Assembly (NCBI GenBank): GCA_964478075.1
Contig: CAYZGO010000019.1
Span: 3,516 to 67,515 of the forward strand
Direction: 5' to 3'
DNA from: DAOUEX01 sp034430235
GTDB taxonomy: Bacteria; Chloroflexota; Anaerolineae; UBA2200
Length of the DNA: 64,000 nt
Position numbers and translations under genes: made by a program. The notes below the pieces were generated by a model. That model did no database searches and was not told the origin of the DNA. It worked only from the letters and a program-made list of their open reading frames with translations. Below are positions 34,097 to 43,471 of the stretch, one piece after another (position 1 is the stretch's first letter; every line of letters begins with the position of its first letter).

Positions 34097-36628
34097 CTAC
34101 TGCTGCACGACCATGATGTGCACAGCCGGGCTGCTCCACCTATGGCCGGAACTGTCAGTGGCTTCGGCGTGGAAGCTGTGCTTGCCTGGCAGCAGTTGCC
34201 ACAGCACGGCATACGGAGGCTCGTCAAGGGTCGCCAGCAGTTGACCGTCCACGTATAGGTGTACCTGAACCAGGTCATTTGCGGCCAAGGGCTGTGCCCT
34301 CACGTCGATGCGCTGGTTGGCTCCGGGTACGTTGGGCACCAACCGATAGGTTGTATTGGGGTCGGGGCTGGTCAGGGTAATGCGCGGTCGAGCTGCTGAG
34401 TCAGAGCCCTCTGGCTCTGCCGACGCAGCTATCACAAAGCGGGCACTGGAGGCGCTTTCCTGCTCGTGTACCCACTGGGATGCTTCCGGTGGCAGGAAGA
34501 TGCCTACTTCTTCCACGATGTACTGAGACGGCGTATCAGCCGTGGCCAGTTCTCCGCTGCGAGTGTCTACACGTACGAGGCGGTGCATGGTGCACGTTTC
34601 TTTCGGCTCACTGCCAGCAATGAACAGTTCGCGGCGACGGTGTGGGCAGTAGAGATTGGGCAGCATCCCAGACTCGGCGCAAATCTCCACGTGGACCATG
34701 CCTGGTGGCTCTGTGAATACACGCACGGGCTTCCCCTTCAACGCTTCTTCCATCAGACTGTGCCAGATTGGTGCCGCGCCGCTGATGCCCGATACATTCA
34801 CCATGGGCGAGTTGTCGGCGTTGCCAACCCACACGCCAACGACGAGATCGGGCGTGTAGCCCACGGTCCAATTGTCTCGCCAGTCTGTGGTCGTCCCCGT
34901 CTTGGCTGCTGCTGGGCGAGAGAGCGCCAGAGCGCCGCCCTCTCCAAATGCAGGTATGCGCGCGCTGTCATCTGCAAGGACGTCAGTAACCAGATAGGCC
35001 ACGCGCTCATCAAGCACTCGCTGACCTTTAGTGGCTTGATGTGTCCACAACACTTTCCCGTCGGCGCTTTCCACACGCAAGAGGGCGCATGGCTCCACAC
35101 GCAGGCCGCCGTTGGCAAAGGCCGCATAAGCAGCAGTCAGTTCCAGCAAGCGCATCTCGCCACCGCCTAGAGTGAGTGCCAGCCCATAACGCTGGGAATC
35201 CTGCAGTGTGGTGACGCCCAGCTTCTGAGCCAGGGAAATCAGCTCTTCGATGCCGATGTGCTGCAGTACTTGAGCGGTGACCACGTTCAGCGAAGACGCG
35301 AGTGCCTGGCGCAGCAGCACCGGCCCACGGAAGGTCCCGTCATAGTTGGCGGGCACATAGGGATCGCCTTCTCGTGTGATGAACGTGGTGCGTACGTCGA
35401 GGAGCATGGTGGCAGGCGTATAGTCCTGGCTAAAGGCAGCGGCGTAAGTGAGAGGTTTGACGGCGGAACCCGGCTGTCGGGGCATGAGGGTGACGTTCAC
35501 TGCTCCATCAATGTGCGGGTTGAAGTAGTCGGGGCTGCCCAGCATGACGAGTATCTGGCCAGTGTTCGGGTCCAGGGCCAGTACAGCAGCATTGGTCACA
35601 TTGTGGGACGCTTGTCGCCCGCGAGGCGCAGACAGTTGCTGCAGGTGGTAGCGAGCAATGTCACGGGTACGTTCCTGCAGGTCAATGTCCAGGGTTGTGT
35701 AGACGTAGAGTCCTTTGCGGTACAGTGCCTCCTCGCCGTACTCCTGACGCAGGATCTCCCACACGTACATGACAAAGTGGGGGGCACGGATGGGGAAGGG
35801 AGTAGCGGCAAAGGCGAGTTTCTCCTCAGCAGCAGTGAGGGCCTGTTGCGCGCTGATGTAACCGTTCTTGGCCATGAGGTTGAGCACAACGCGTTGCCTG
35901 GCCCTGGCAGCCTGGGGGTTGGTCAGCGGGTCGTAGGCAGAGGGTGCCTGGGGTAGCCCAGCCAGCAGCGCGCACTGGGCCAGGTCGAGCTGGCGCACCG
36001 TTTTGCCAAAGTAACCCCGTGCCGCCGCCTCGACGCCATAGGCCAGGTTGCCGTAGCAGGTCTGGTTCAGGTACAGCTCTAGAATGCGGTCTTTGCTGAA
36101 AGTGCGCGCCAGACGGTAGGCCAGGATTGACTCGCGCAATTTGCGGGTCAGCGTGCGCTGTGCGCGCTCTTGCGGTGAAAGCAGCAGATTACGCGCCAAC
36201 TGCTGGGTTATGGTGCTGCCTCCAGAGAGGACCTCTCCGCCGCGCAGATTGATCCACAGAGCGCGGACAATGGCGCGCAGGTCCACGCCGGGATTGCGGT
36301 AAAAGCTGGCGTCCTCTGTGGCAATGGTGGCTTGCCGCAGATAGAGCGGGATGTCCTCAAGGGGTATCGGCTGATGTCGGCCGGTGTAGGGGTCCATGAT
36401 CTCGTACAGCACACGTCCGTAGCGATCGTATATGATAGTGCTGGGGGCGACCGCACCTGCGGACAGGTTCTCGGTTGAAGGCAAATCCGTCACCAGCCAG
36501 GCCTGTAAAGCCCAGATGGTAATCACAAGGGCAGCAGCAATGACGGCCAGGAGCGTTCTGATCTTGGCGCCAGACAAGTACCTAGAAGACATAACTGACC
36601 ACTCTGAAGATGGCATCATGTAGCGCAC
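34097..36628 (-). CDS. pbpC: Bifunctional penicillin-binding protein 1C
   Basis: 843 residues, peptidoglycan synthase anchored by an N-terminal membrane helix (about 20-45). The GT51 glycosyltransferase domain has EDASFYRNPGVDLRAIVRAL (about 108), GGSTITQQLARN and RKLRESILAYRLARTFSK. The transpeptidase has the active serine in PGSAVKPLT, SSLN as SxN and KTGTT. The C-terminus (about 740-843) is an Ig-like BiPBP_C domain, marking the 1C class. The usual His of the EDxxFxxHxG motif is Asn here. No strong ribosome site marks the start; ATG 36619 or 36592 are alternatives to GTG 36628. Its usual partner, alpha-2-macroglobulin, lies at 1-2596. Confidence 0.92.
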   Translation of the reverse strand: MRYMMPSSEWSVMSSRYLSGAKIRTLLAVIAAALVITIWALQAWLVTDLPSTENLSAGAVAPSTIIYDRYGRVLYEIMDPYTGRHQPIPLEDIPLYLRQATIATEDASFYRNPGVDLRAIVRALWINLRGGEVLSGGSTITQQLARNLLLSPQERAQRTLTRKLRESILAYRLARTFSKDRILELYLNQTCYGNLAYGVEAAARGYFGKTVRQLDLAQCALLAGLPQAPSAYDPLTNPQAARARQRVVLNLMAKNGYISAQQALTAAEEKLAFAATPFPIRAPHFVMYVWEILRQEYGEEALYRKGLYVYTTLDIDLQERTRDIARYHLQQLSAPRGRQASHNVTNAAVLALDPNTGQILVMLGSPDYFNPHIDGAVNVTLMPRQPGSAVKPLTYAAAFSQDYTPATMLLDVRTTFITREGDPYVPANYDGTFRGPVLLRQALASSLNVVTAQVLQHIGIEELISLAQKLGVTTLQDSQRYGLALTLGGGEMRLLELTAAYAAFANGGLRVEPCALLRVESADGKVLWTHQATKGQRVLDERVAYLVTDVLADDSARIPAFGEGGALALSRPAAAKTGTTTDWRDNWTVGYTPDLVVGVWVGNADNSPMVNVSGISGAAPIWHSLMEEALKGKPVRVFTEPPGMVHVEICAESGMLPNLYCPHRRRELFIAGSEPKETCTMHRLVRVDTRSGELATADTPSQYIVEEVGIFLPPEASQWVHEQESASSARFVIAASAEPEGSDSAARPRITLTSPDPNTTYRLVPNVPGANQRIDVRAQPLAANDLVQVHLYVDGQLLATLDEPPYAVLWQLLPGKHSFHAEATDSSGHRWSSPAVHIMVVQQ

Positions 36629-36761
36629 AACCCGCGGCAGTGCAACTGCCGCTGAACATTAGATACTGGTTTACACCAGGCGTTGCGAGTGCTGCTGAAC
36701 AGAGAGAAGATACCATTTCATGCCGGGCATTATGGACGCAGCGAAGGCAGAAGGTGTTCCC

Positions 36762-37538
36762 TCAGGCTATCAATAGCTGCAGCAAGTAGGAGGCCAGCAG
36801 CGCGAGCGTGTTCATGAGAGCGTGCACGATGACGGCGGGCCATATAGACCCTGTCTGCTCATAGAGCAGAGCAAACAGTACGCCCAGCATAAAGATGGGC
36901 GGCCAGGAAGTGGGGAGCATGTGCACCAGGGCGAAGAGCCCTGCGCTGACCAGTACGGCCTGACGAAAGCCTACGTGTCTGCGCAGGCCAGCGAAGAGGT
37001 ACCCCCGAAAAAAGGCCTCTTCAGCGATGGGCGCTACCAGAGCGCCAACCAGCAGAGCCAAGAGCAAGCCGCCAGTGCCACCGCCGAACTGGGGCAGCAC
37101 GTCAGGCTGGGCCCGGACGCCAGCCAGGATCAGCAGCACAGTAGACCAGACAAAGTTGAAGGCGAAGGAAACAACCAGGAACAGACAACCTAGGCCCAGA
37201 CCGCGAGACACGTCGAATCGCCGAAAACCAACGCTGCTCCAGGGCAGCCGGTACTTGCGCACGCCCAGCAGCCAGACGGGCACCAAGAGGCCCAACTCGG
37301 CCAAGAGTGTAGTGACGCCCAGCTGGCGTGGCGATTGTGGTGCGCCTGTGGCCTGCTGATACAACCGCGGTGCCAGGAGCATGATTATCAGCAGCCCCAG
37401 GAGCACAACGATGCCCAGCACAATCGCGAGAAGGATGTCGCGCTTGGTCCAAAGTACCTGAAGATACGTGTCACTCGGCGACCTATCTATGGTTTCGCCT
37501 CCTGTCAGTTCTTCGTTAGGTTGCATCTCCGGACTCAT
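36762..37538 (-). CDS. CPBP family intramembrane metalloprotease (Abi/Rce1-like)
   Basis: 258 residues with about seven membrane segments. The three CPBP motifs are intact: EEAFFRGYLF (EExxxR), the histidine of FALVHM, and HALMN near the C-terminus. Known bacterial members process or protect against small peptides; Rce1 relatives cleave prenylated proteins. The gene starts 21 bp after a class V PLP enzyme gene on the same strand. The substrate cannot be told. Confidence 0.88.
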   Translation of the reverse strand: MSPEMQPNEELTGGETIDRSPSDTYLQVLWTKRDILLAIVLGIVVLLGLLIIMLLAPRLYQQATGAPQSPRQLGVTTLLAELGLLVPVWLLGVRKYRLPWSSVGFRRFDVSRGLGLGCLFLVVSFAFNFVWSTVLLILAGVRAQPDVLPQFGGGTGGLLLALLVGALVAPIAEEAFFRGYLFAGLRRHVGFRQAVLVSAGLFALVHMLPTSWPPIFMLGVLFALLYEQTGSIWPAVIVHALMNTLALLASYLLQLLIA

Positions 37539-37559
37539 GGGTTACCGGTGGCCGCCAAT

Positions 37560-38777
37560 CTAGCCTCCACGGGGCTGCCACGTGACGGCAGGAAGCAACT
37601 CGGCAAGTGCAAGGACCAGGGTATCCACATTCGCCTGCGTATTGTAACCCTGAATGGAAATACGCACAAACCGTCTTCCTTTCCAAGTAATGACCGGCAC
37701 TTCGACAGTGAACTCGTCATATAGACGCCGTCTCAGCACATCGGCATCGCAGGGCGGCAGGGGCACGGTCACCATTTGGGCGTACCACTCCGGTGAATCG
37801 TGGCTAAGGGCCTCCAGCCCGGTCAGGTTGCCGATCGCCTGGCGGGCCGCACGGGCCAATTCGTGGCACTCCTGCTGCACACGGGTCCAGTCGTGCGCTG
37901 CCTGGAATGTGATCGCACTTGGGACGGCGAGGTAAGCGGCGATGTCACGCGTGCCCTGCCACTCCTGCTCGTCAACGAAACGCGACGGGCCTGGCGTCTC
38001 GCTCTGCCATCCCCAACTGACGACCAACGGGTTCAGCAGTGACTGGACTTCTCGACGGGCGTATAGGAACGCTGCTCCTTTTGGCGCGCACATCCACTTG
38101 TGGCAGTTGCCAACGTAAAAGTCAGCGCCGAGAGCCTGCAAATGGAGTGGAATCTGGCCGGGCGCATGTGCACCATCAATGACGGTGAGGATGCCAGCCC
38201 CACGTGCCCGCTGGATCACGTCCGCTACCGGCAAGATGAGCGCGGTGGGTGAGGTCACGTGGCTGACGAAGAGCACACGGGTACGCGCCGTCACGCCTGC
38301 CCAGAGCGTGTCGACGATCTGCTCTGCCGATTCGAACGGCAGCGGAAGCGGCTGGTTGACGTAGCGTGCGCCGCGCCGCTGGCAGACAAAACGCCAGGTG
38401 CGGTCCAGCGCGCCGTATTCGTGGTCCGTGCTCAGCACCTCGTCGCCGGGCTGCAGGGGCAGCGAGCGGGCGACAATGTTGAGACCAGTAGTGGCATTTG
38501 GGACGTAGACCAGGTCGTCCGGGTCAGCTTTCAGGTAGGTGGCAAGCGACTCGCGGGCGGTACGCATCAGGCTATTGAAGCGACGCCCGAGGAACTCGAC
38601 CGGCTGGCGTTCGAGCTCCAGTTGCCAGGCATGGTAGGCCTCAAAGACAGGGCGCGGACAGGCGCCGAACGAGCCATGGTTGAGGAAGACGACGTCAGGC
38701 CGCAGGAAAAACATCTTGCGCAAGGCCAGGCGTTGTGCCTCAACGGTGTCTTGTCGGTCCGGTGACGTTTGGTGCAC
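37560..38777 (-). CDS. Class V PLP enzyme (isopenicillin N epimerase/cysteine desulfurase-like)
   Basis: 405 residues, fold type I. Landmarks are LNHGSFGACPRPV near residue 33, NATTGLNIVARSLPLQPGDEVL, PLP-binding IDGAHAPGQ and the Schiff-base lysine in GNCHKWMCAPKG. It starts with GTG after GAGGAG. It is of the isopenicillin N epimerase-like group, which includes many uncharacterised aminotransferases and lyases. There is no NRPS cluster nearby, so epimerase activity is unlikely. Confidence 0.85.
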   Translation of the reverse strand: MHQTSPDRQDTVEAQRLALRKMFFLRPDVVFLNHGSFGACPRPVFEAYHAWQLELERQPVEFLGRRFNSLMRTARESLATYLKADPDDLVYVPNATTGLNIVARSLPLQPGDEVLSTDHEYGALDRTWRFVCQRRGARYVNQPLPLPFESAEQIVDTLWAGVTARTRVLFVSHVTSPTALILPVADVIQRARGAGILTVIDGAHAPGQIPLHLQALGADFYVGNCHKWMCAPKGAAFLYARREVQSLLNPLVVSWGWQSETPGPSRFVDEQEWQGTRDIAAYLAVPSAITFQAAHDWTRVQQECHELARAARQAIGNLTGLEALSHDSPEWYAQMVTVPLPPCDADVLRRRLYDEFTVEVPVITWKGRRFVRISIQGYNTQANVDTLVLALAELLPAVTWQPRGG

Positions 38778-39093
38778 AGGACGTCTCCTCTCAAATCGGG
38801 CCTAGTGGCGGCGACGTTGTTTGCCAGCCAACTCAGCCCTGGGCCAGCCATTTGACGAGCTGGGGCCAGAACTGATCGTGATAGGCCCAGCACAGATTCT
38901 CTCTTGTCAGTGATGCATACGCAGTGTAGTATAGGTTTGTGCGCGAGTCAAGCTTTCATCTTAGTTTTGATGTTGGCTGGTGGAAGTGCCCATACACGAA
39001 TAACACGCCTTGTCCTGTCGGCGAAGGCAGGGAAGGAAGCTGAATTCCACGAATGTTCTGGTGGCTCTCGGGTAGTTCGTGATGCTTTTTTGT
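38778..39093. other. Divergent gap with repeat remnant
   Basis: No gene. The stretch 38994-39057 contains acacgaataacacg and gaattccacgaatg, matching arms of the palindrome at 7160-7236. A possible minus-strand promoter for the class V enzyme was not resolved. Confidence 0.4.
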
Positions 39094-39122
39094 TTGACAC
39101 GCGTACGCGTCATTGCTATACT
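39094..39122 (+). promoter_or_regulatory. Consensus promoter with palindromic spacer
   Basis: TTGACA (39094-39099), 17 bp, TATACT (39117-39122). The spacer begins with the perfect 12-bp palindrome ACGCGTACGCGT (39099-39110), well placed for a repressor that would block RNA polymerase at the sugar-transporter gene downstream. Confidence 0.75.
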
Positions 39123-39179
39123 TGCCACATCTTGCATTGCACTCAATACGGTTCGAGGAAGCAAGGAGAGGAGAGGAAA

Positions 39180-40553
39180 ATGAGCATAGCGAGGTCAAGC
39201 GAACGTCTTTCTCCATTGACCAAGTTCCTGTATGGCATGGGAGACACTGGGTTCAGCCTGTCGTCCACAATCATCGGTGTGTATTTTGCCATATTCCTCA
39301 CTGACGTGGTGCGGATCGATGCAAAGCTGGCTGCGGCAGCTATCTTCATCGGGCGAAGTTGGGATTACATAAATGATCCTTTGATAGGACATATCTCTGA
39401 CCGAACGCGCACACGCTGGGGCCGGAGGAGGCCATTCCTGTTGTTCGGCTTCTTGCCCTATGCCCTGGCCTTCACGATGTTGTGGTGGATTCCGCCCTGG
39501 ACAAGCGACCTGGCTCGAGTGATCTACTATGCGGCTGCGTATGTGCTATACGATGCGGCAGCCACGTTCGTTTACATGCCATACTACGCCTTGACACCAG
39601 AACTGACAGAGGACTATGATGAGCGCACCTCCTTGAACAGCTATCGTATGGCTTTCTCCATTGCTGCTGGCCTGATTGCATTTACAATACCGCTCATGAT
39701 TGTGGGGAGCTTTGAGCCGCAGAATGCAGGACGCGTTCTCTTCATGGCTGCTGTTTTCGGGCTTGCCAGCGGCCTGCCGTTGTTGGGCACGTTCTTCGGC
39801 ACACGTGAGCGGGTGGAGCGCCAGGCGTTGCCCCCACCGACGCTGAAGGAGTCTGTGCGGGCGGCGTTGCGCAATCGCCCGTTCATCTTTGCGATGGGCA
39901 TCTTCTTACTGACGTGGGTTACGGTGAACCTGCTGGAGACCATGCTGCTCTATTTCCTCAAGTACTGGCTTTTGCTGGAAGCTCAGAGCGATCTTATTCT
40001 CGGCACCATCTTTGTCGTGGCGTTCCTCGTTTTGCCGTTCTGGGTTTTCGTTGCAGAGCGTTGGAGCAAGCGCCTGGCCTACATCGTAGGCATCGCGTTC
40101 TGGGCTCTGGTGCAGATTGTGCTGATTATGCTGCAACCTGGAGCGCCGATGGCATTGATATTGGGTCTATCGGCGTTGGCCGGCATTGGCGTGTCGGCGG
40201 CGCACGTCATCCCCTGGTCCATTATTCCCGATGCTGTGGAGTGGGACGAACTGCAGACTGGGCAACGCCACGAGGGCATGTTCTACAGCCTGGTGACGCT
40301 GATACAAAAAGTGGCATCGTCCGTAGCCCTGCCTTTGGCATTACTGGTTTTGGATCGCTGTGGCTATGTGGCTAACGTGGCCCAGCAGAATCCTGGTACT
40401 CTACTGGCCATCCGTGCTCTCGTCGGCCTGGTTCCCGCCCTGCTGTTGTGCGGTGGAATCGCTTTCGCTGCCGTGTATCCACTGAGCCGGGAGAAGCATC
40501 TGGAGGTGCGCCAGGAACTAATCAGAAGGAGAGGAGGGACCGCTTCATTGTAG
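39180..40553 (+). CDS. GPH family MFS symporter (glycoside/pentoside/hexuronide:cation)
   Basis: 457 residues with about twelve membrane segments. MelB/GPH landmarks are KFLYGMGDTGFSLSSTIIGVYFAIFLTDV, DYINDPLIGHISDRTRTRWGRRRPF and the mid-protein DYDERTSLNSYRM. ATG 39180 follows AAGGAGAGGAG; an in-frame extension back to 38904 would start upstream of the promoter, so it is rejected. It imports a sugar or glycoside with Na+ or H+. No glycosidase adjoins it, so the substrate is open. Confidence 0.9.
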   Translation: MSIARSSERLSPLTKFLYGMGDTGFSLSSTIIGVYFAIFLTDVVRIDAKLAAAAIFIGRSWDYINDPLIGHISDRTRTRWGRRRPFLLFGFLPYALAFTMLWWIPPWTSDLARVIYYAAAYVLYDAAATFVYMPYYALTPELTEDYDERTSLNSYRMAFSIAAGLIAFTIPLMIVGSFEPQNAGRVLFMAAVFGLASGLPLLGTFFGTRERVERQALPPPTLKESVRAALRNRPFIFAMGIFLLTWVTVNLLETMLLYFLKYWLLLEAQSDLILGTIFVVAFLVLPFWVFVAERWSKRLAYIVGIAFWALVQIVLIMLQPGAPMALILGLSALAGIGVSAAHVIPWSIIPDAVEWDELQTGQRHEGMFYSLVTLIQKVASSVALPLALLVLDRCGYVANVAQQNPGTLLAIRALVGLVPALLLCGGIAFAAVYPLSREKHLEVRQELIRRRGGTASL

Positions 40554-40603
40554 ATGGCAGCAGGTCACGAATCTGGCACCGAGCGCGGCGCTGCGGAGAG
40601 AAG

Positions 40604-41456
40604 ATGGCAGCATTGGCCATGACATCGCTGTCTGCCAGGAGGGTTGTGTGGGGGGCGACCATGCTGTGCTTGCTGGTGGCACCCCTCGTACTGTCCTTCC
40701 TACCTGGTGTCCGCAGGTCAGAGGCCGGGAATCTGTCTTTGGCGTCGGAAGTGGAGATGGAGATAGTGGGCCAGGTTGGTGGTGCAGCTCGGGCGGTGGC
40801 TGTGAAGGGAGAGTATGCTTACGTTGGGCTGGGACCACCGCTGGCTGTGCTGGAGGTTTCGAACCATGCTCGTCCACTGTTGCTGGGCCAGACGGCGCTC
40901 TTTTCCGACGTAGTGCAAGGGGTCGTGGCGTCCCCGTCCTCACCTCACGTCTATGTCGCGGCCGGCAGCGATGGCTTGGACGTTATTGACGTGGGTGTGC
41001 CTGCTGAGCCTGTGGAGGTTGCGGCGTGCCATACAGCACGCTGGGCGTTCGGCCTCGCCCTTGACGGCTCGCATGTGTGCGTATAGCTGATCACGAGGAT
41101 GGCCTGCGCATCATTGATGCCAGCGATGTGCAGCAACTGCGCGAGATTGGTCACTACGACATGTCTGCTGCGGTCTGGGACGTGGACATCGGCGATGGGT
41201 ACGCCTACGTCGCGGCTGGGAATGCGAGGGTGTGCGTCCTGGATGTGCGTACTGCCTCGAATCCGCTGGCACTGGGCGCTTTCCCCACACCTGGGTATGC
41301 GCGTGGGGTGGATGTGAATGGCCTCTGGGCCTATGTGGCTGCAGAGGCAGTCTGGGAGCCTCGCGTGGGGATATACATCGGCGGCGGCTTGTGGGTGGCG
41401 AATGTGAGCGATCCAAGTCGGCAACCACCAAGGTCGTCACTACAGACACTTTCTAA
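40604..41456 (+). pseudogene. LVIVD-repeat (beta-propeller-like) secreted protein, frameshifted
   Basis: ATG 40604 opens a signal peptide (about 38 residues) followed by LVIVD-type repeats: GEYAYVGLGPPLAVLEV, HVYVAAGSDGLDVIDVG and, after a frameshift, DGLRIIDASD, YAYVAAGNARVCVLDV and GGLWVANVSDP. The first frame ends at TAG 41084-41086; the next frame continues immediately, consistent with a duplicated TA (gta-ta-gct). A second shift near 41424 leads to a stop at 41456, well before the usual length of several hundred residues. Two separate frame breaks and truncation make decay more likely than sequencing error. Confidence 0.7.
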
Positions 41457-41522
41457 GAACTCCCAAGCGGACGCCGTTGAAGCTACAGGGTACTGCGCTG
41501 ATCGCTATTGTCGCGCACACCT

Positions 41523-41620
41523 TTTCACACGATGATTCCATGAAGGAAGCTTGGCAATTCGTGAACGAAGCAGCAAAGTCGATCACTTCTTTTCGCACGA
41601 TGATCCTGTCAAGGAAGCTG
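41523..41620 (+). repeat. Imperfect 30-nt direct repeat
   Basis: 41523-41552 and 41591-41620 match at 24 of 30 positions around the core cacgatgat...aaggaagct. They lie between the LVIVD pseudogene and the end of the FAD oxidoreductase gene. Function unknown. Confidence 0.5.
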
Positions 41621-41645
41621 AGTAATGTGTGCCTGAAGCACCAGA

Positions 41646-42866
41646 TCAGTATACCTTCTCCTTAGCCTGCCGGGGGGGGACTGGCCCCGAGAACCGTTCG
41701 ACAGAAAATGGATTATCACGGTCTCTATCCGCGTTCACAATAAGCCTGGCCAAACGCCGCCCTCCCTCAGGCCCGCCCATGATGCCATGTCCACTATAGC
41801 CGACATTGACGAAAAGCCCTGGCACCTTGAGGTAGGGGCCAATAATTGGCAAGTGATCTGGAGTGTAAGTATACTGACCAGCGGTCAGGTCCAGGTTGGA
41901 TTTGGCCAGCAAATTTGGGGCCTGGTTCCAGAACGGCGACAAACGGCCAGCACTCCAGGGGGACTGTGGATCCAGGACCATTGCGGGAAAGCTCCACTCC
42001 GTAGAGACGATGTCCTTAGGCTCCTCCGGCTGTTGCTCAAAGGCCTTGCCCATCAGAGCTCCGGCGCCCTCTGGCCGCCAGTAGACCCCCGAGTCGTCAT
42101 CTACAGTAAGCGGCGCCTTCTGCGGAACCAATTCACAGCGGCGTATGGACAACCTGTGCCGGCGTAGGATGGTGAGCGGAAGTTCGACTCCAGCCACGCG
42201 GGCTACACGTCCGGAGAAGGGGCCCGCTGCAACCACTACTCTCCTCGTAGCGATCGTTCCCCTGTCGGTCTGGACGGCTGCAACGCCTTTGCTGTCCACG
42301 GCTATCTTCGTTGCCGCAGTCTGCAAGAGAAACTGTGCCTGGCTGCCCTTGGCGAAGGCGTATAACATCTCATGTACTGATAGCCAACCATCGCCAGCGC
42401 GGTAACGCGCTGCAACCACCTGGGGACTTAGGTAGGGAAAACGGACACGTGCTTCATCTCCGCTTAAGAGTTCTATATCGGTCAATCCGGCCTTGTGCTG
42501 GGCCTCCACCATTTTCCCATAGGTCTCGGCTTGTTGCGGGTCTGTGGTTACATAGAGATACCCCTGCTGGCGAAGGTTGATGTCCATGCCGCGAACGCCC
42601 ACCACGTCGGGGAAGTGAAGAAAGATCTCTATGCTCCCCAACATCAGGGCGATGTTCTCGACGCTCTCAAATTGGGCGCGGAAGCATTCTGTGGAGGCGG
42701 CCGTTGTCAGACTGCCGAGCGCATCTCTCTTCTCTAGCACGACTGTCTTCAAACCTGCCCGAGAGCAAAAGAATGCTGTGCTCACCCCCACAATGCCACC
42801 GCCCACAATGACCACATCAGCCACTTTGGGCAACTCGCTTCCAAGGGGAACCATGACCTTACCCAT
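41646..42866 (-). CDS. FAD-dependent amine/amino-acid oxidoreductase (DAO family)
   Basis: About 406 residues. The N-terminal dinucleotide fold has VVIVGGGIVGVSTAFFCSRAG (about residues 18-38) and VLEK; the DAO-type C-terminal FAD contact appears as YTPDHLPIIGP and NVGYSGHGIMGGPEGGRRLA. Such enzymes (sarcosine oxidase, glycine oxidase, D-amino acid dehydrogenase, proline-type dehydrogenases) oxidise C-N bonds to imines. ATG 42866 after AAGGAG is chosen over an earlier in-frame start. It ends a long minus-strand run with RidA at the other end, so an imine product handled by RidA is a natural reading. Confidence 0.88.
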   Translation of the reverse strand: MGKVMVPLGSELPKVADVVIVGGGIVGVSTAFFCSRAGLKTVVLEKRDALGSLTTAASTECFRAQFESVENIALMLGSIEIFLHFPDVVGVRGMDINLRQQGYLYVTTDPQQAETYGKMVEAQHKAGLTDIELLSGDEARVRFPYLSPQVVAARYRAGDGWLSVHEMLYAFAKGSQAQFLLQTAATKIAVDSKGVAAVQTDRGTIATRRVVVAAGPFSGRVARVAGVELPLTILRRHRLSIRRCELVPQKAPLTVDDDSGVYWRPEGAGALMGKAFEQQPEEPKDIVSTEWSFPAMVLDPQSPWSAGRLSPFWNQAPNLLAKSNLDLTAGQYTYTPDHLPIIGPYLKVPGLFVNVGYSGHGIMGGPEGGRRLARLIVNADRDRDNPFSVERFSGPVPPRQAKEKVY

Positions 42867-42920
42867 TGCTATTCTCCTTTTCACTTGCCTTGTTCTGAGC
42901 GGTCACTTCCTAGTCAGGCC

Positions 42921-43421
42921 TTAGATCTGTACACTCCGGTCATAAGCCTTCCGATCCGCCTCGGGGTCGCCCGTAAGCAGGATATCGACTGCCAAACCAG
43001 CTGCTAACGTAACAAATCTAGCACAGTAGGAGTATAGATCAGGGCGCTCAAAACCCAGTTCGTTAAGAACACGGCAAATGTCACTGCCAGCCTCGGCCAC
43101 AAAGCGCTCATATAATGCTCTGGTCCGGTCATAGGCTACTAATTTGCGTGGCGTATCCAATTCAGTGCGGCCCAGTTCCACTCCCAAAGCGAGGACTGCG
43201 GCAAGGAGCGCTCCGCAGGTTGCTCTGGTGTCGCCGATACCACCGCCCAGGGGGGTAACTGCGCGGATCATAAGCTCATCTACAGGCAAGCCCATGGTCT
43301 GGCTAATGCCCCAAAAGGTCGACTCAGCGCAGTTAAAGTTCTCGACGACAAAACGGTGTCGGGCCAGGGCTGCTGCACGCTTGACATACTTTAGCTTCTC
43401 TTGGTCAGTGACTTGTCTCAT
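42921..43421 (-). CDS. C_GCAxxG_C_C family redox-type protein
   Basis: 166 residues, all-helical, with four spaced cysteines: Cys in NFNCAEST, Cys in ATCGALLAAVLALG, Cys in SDICRVL and Cys in YSYCARF. This matches the C_GCAxxG_C_C family of presumed redox-active proteins, whose chemistry is unknown. The gene lies between the FAD oxidoreductase and an M24 peptidase on the same strand; it may relay electrons or hold a metal cofactor, but no data in the sequence show this. Confidence 0.85.
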   Translation of the reverse strand: MRQVTDQEKLKYVKRAAALARHRFVVENFNCAESTFWGISQTMGLPVDELMIRAVTPLGGGIGDTRATCGALLAAVLALGVELGRTELDTPRKLVAYDRTRALYERFVAEAGSDICRVLNELGFERPDLYSYCARFVTLAAGLAVDILLTGDPEADRKAYDRSVQI

Positions 43422-43471
43422 TTGTGGCAGTCACGATCTCTTCCGGCAGCAGTGTGGCTCCATTATCTACC

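Noticed and set aside
37560..38777. Isopenicillin N epimerase function
   Set aside because: Only family similarity; no beta-lactam or NRPS genes nearby.
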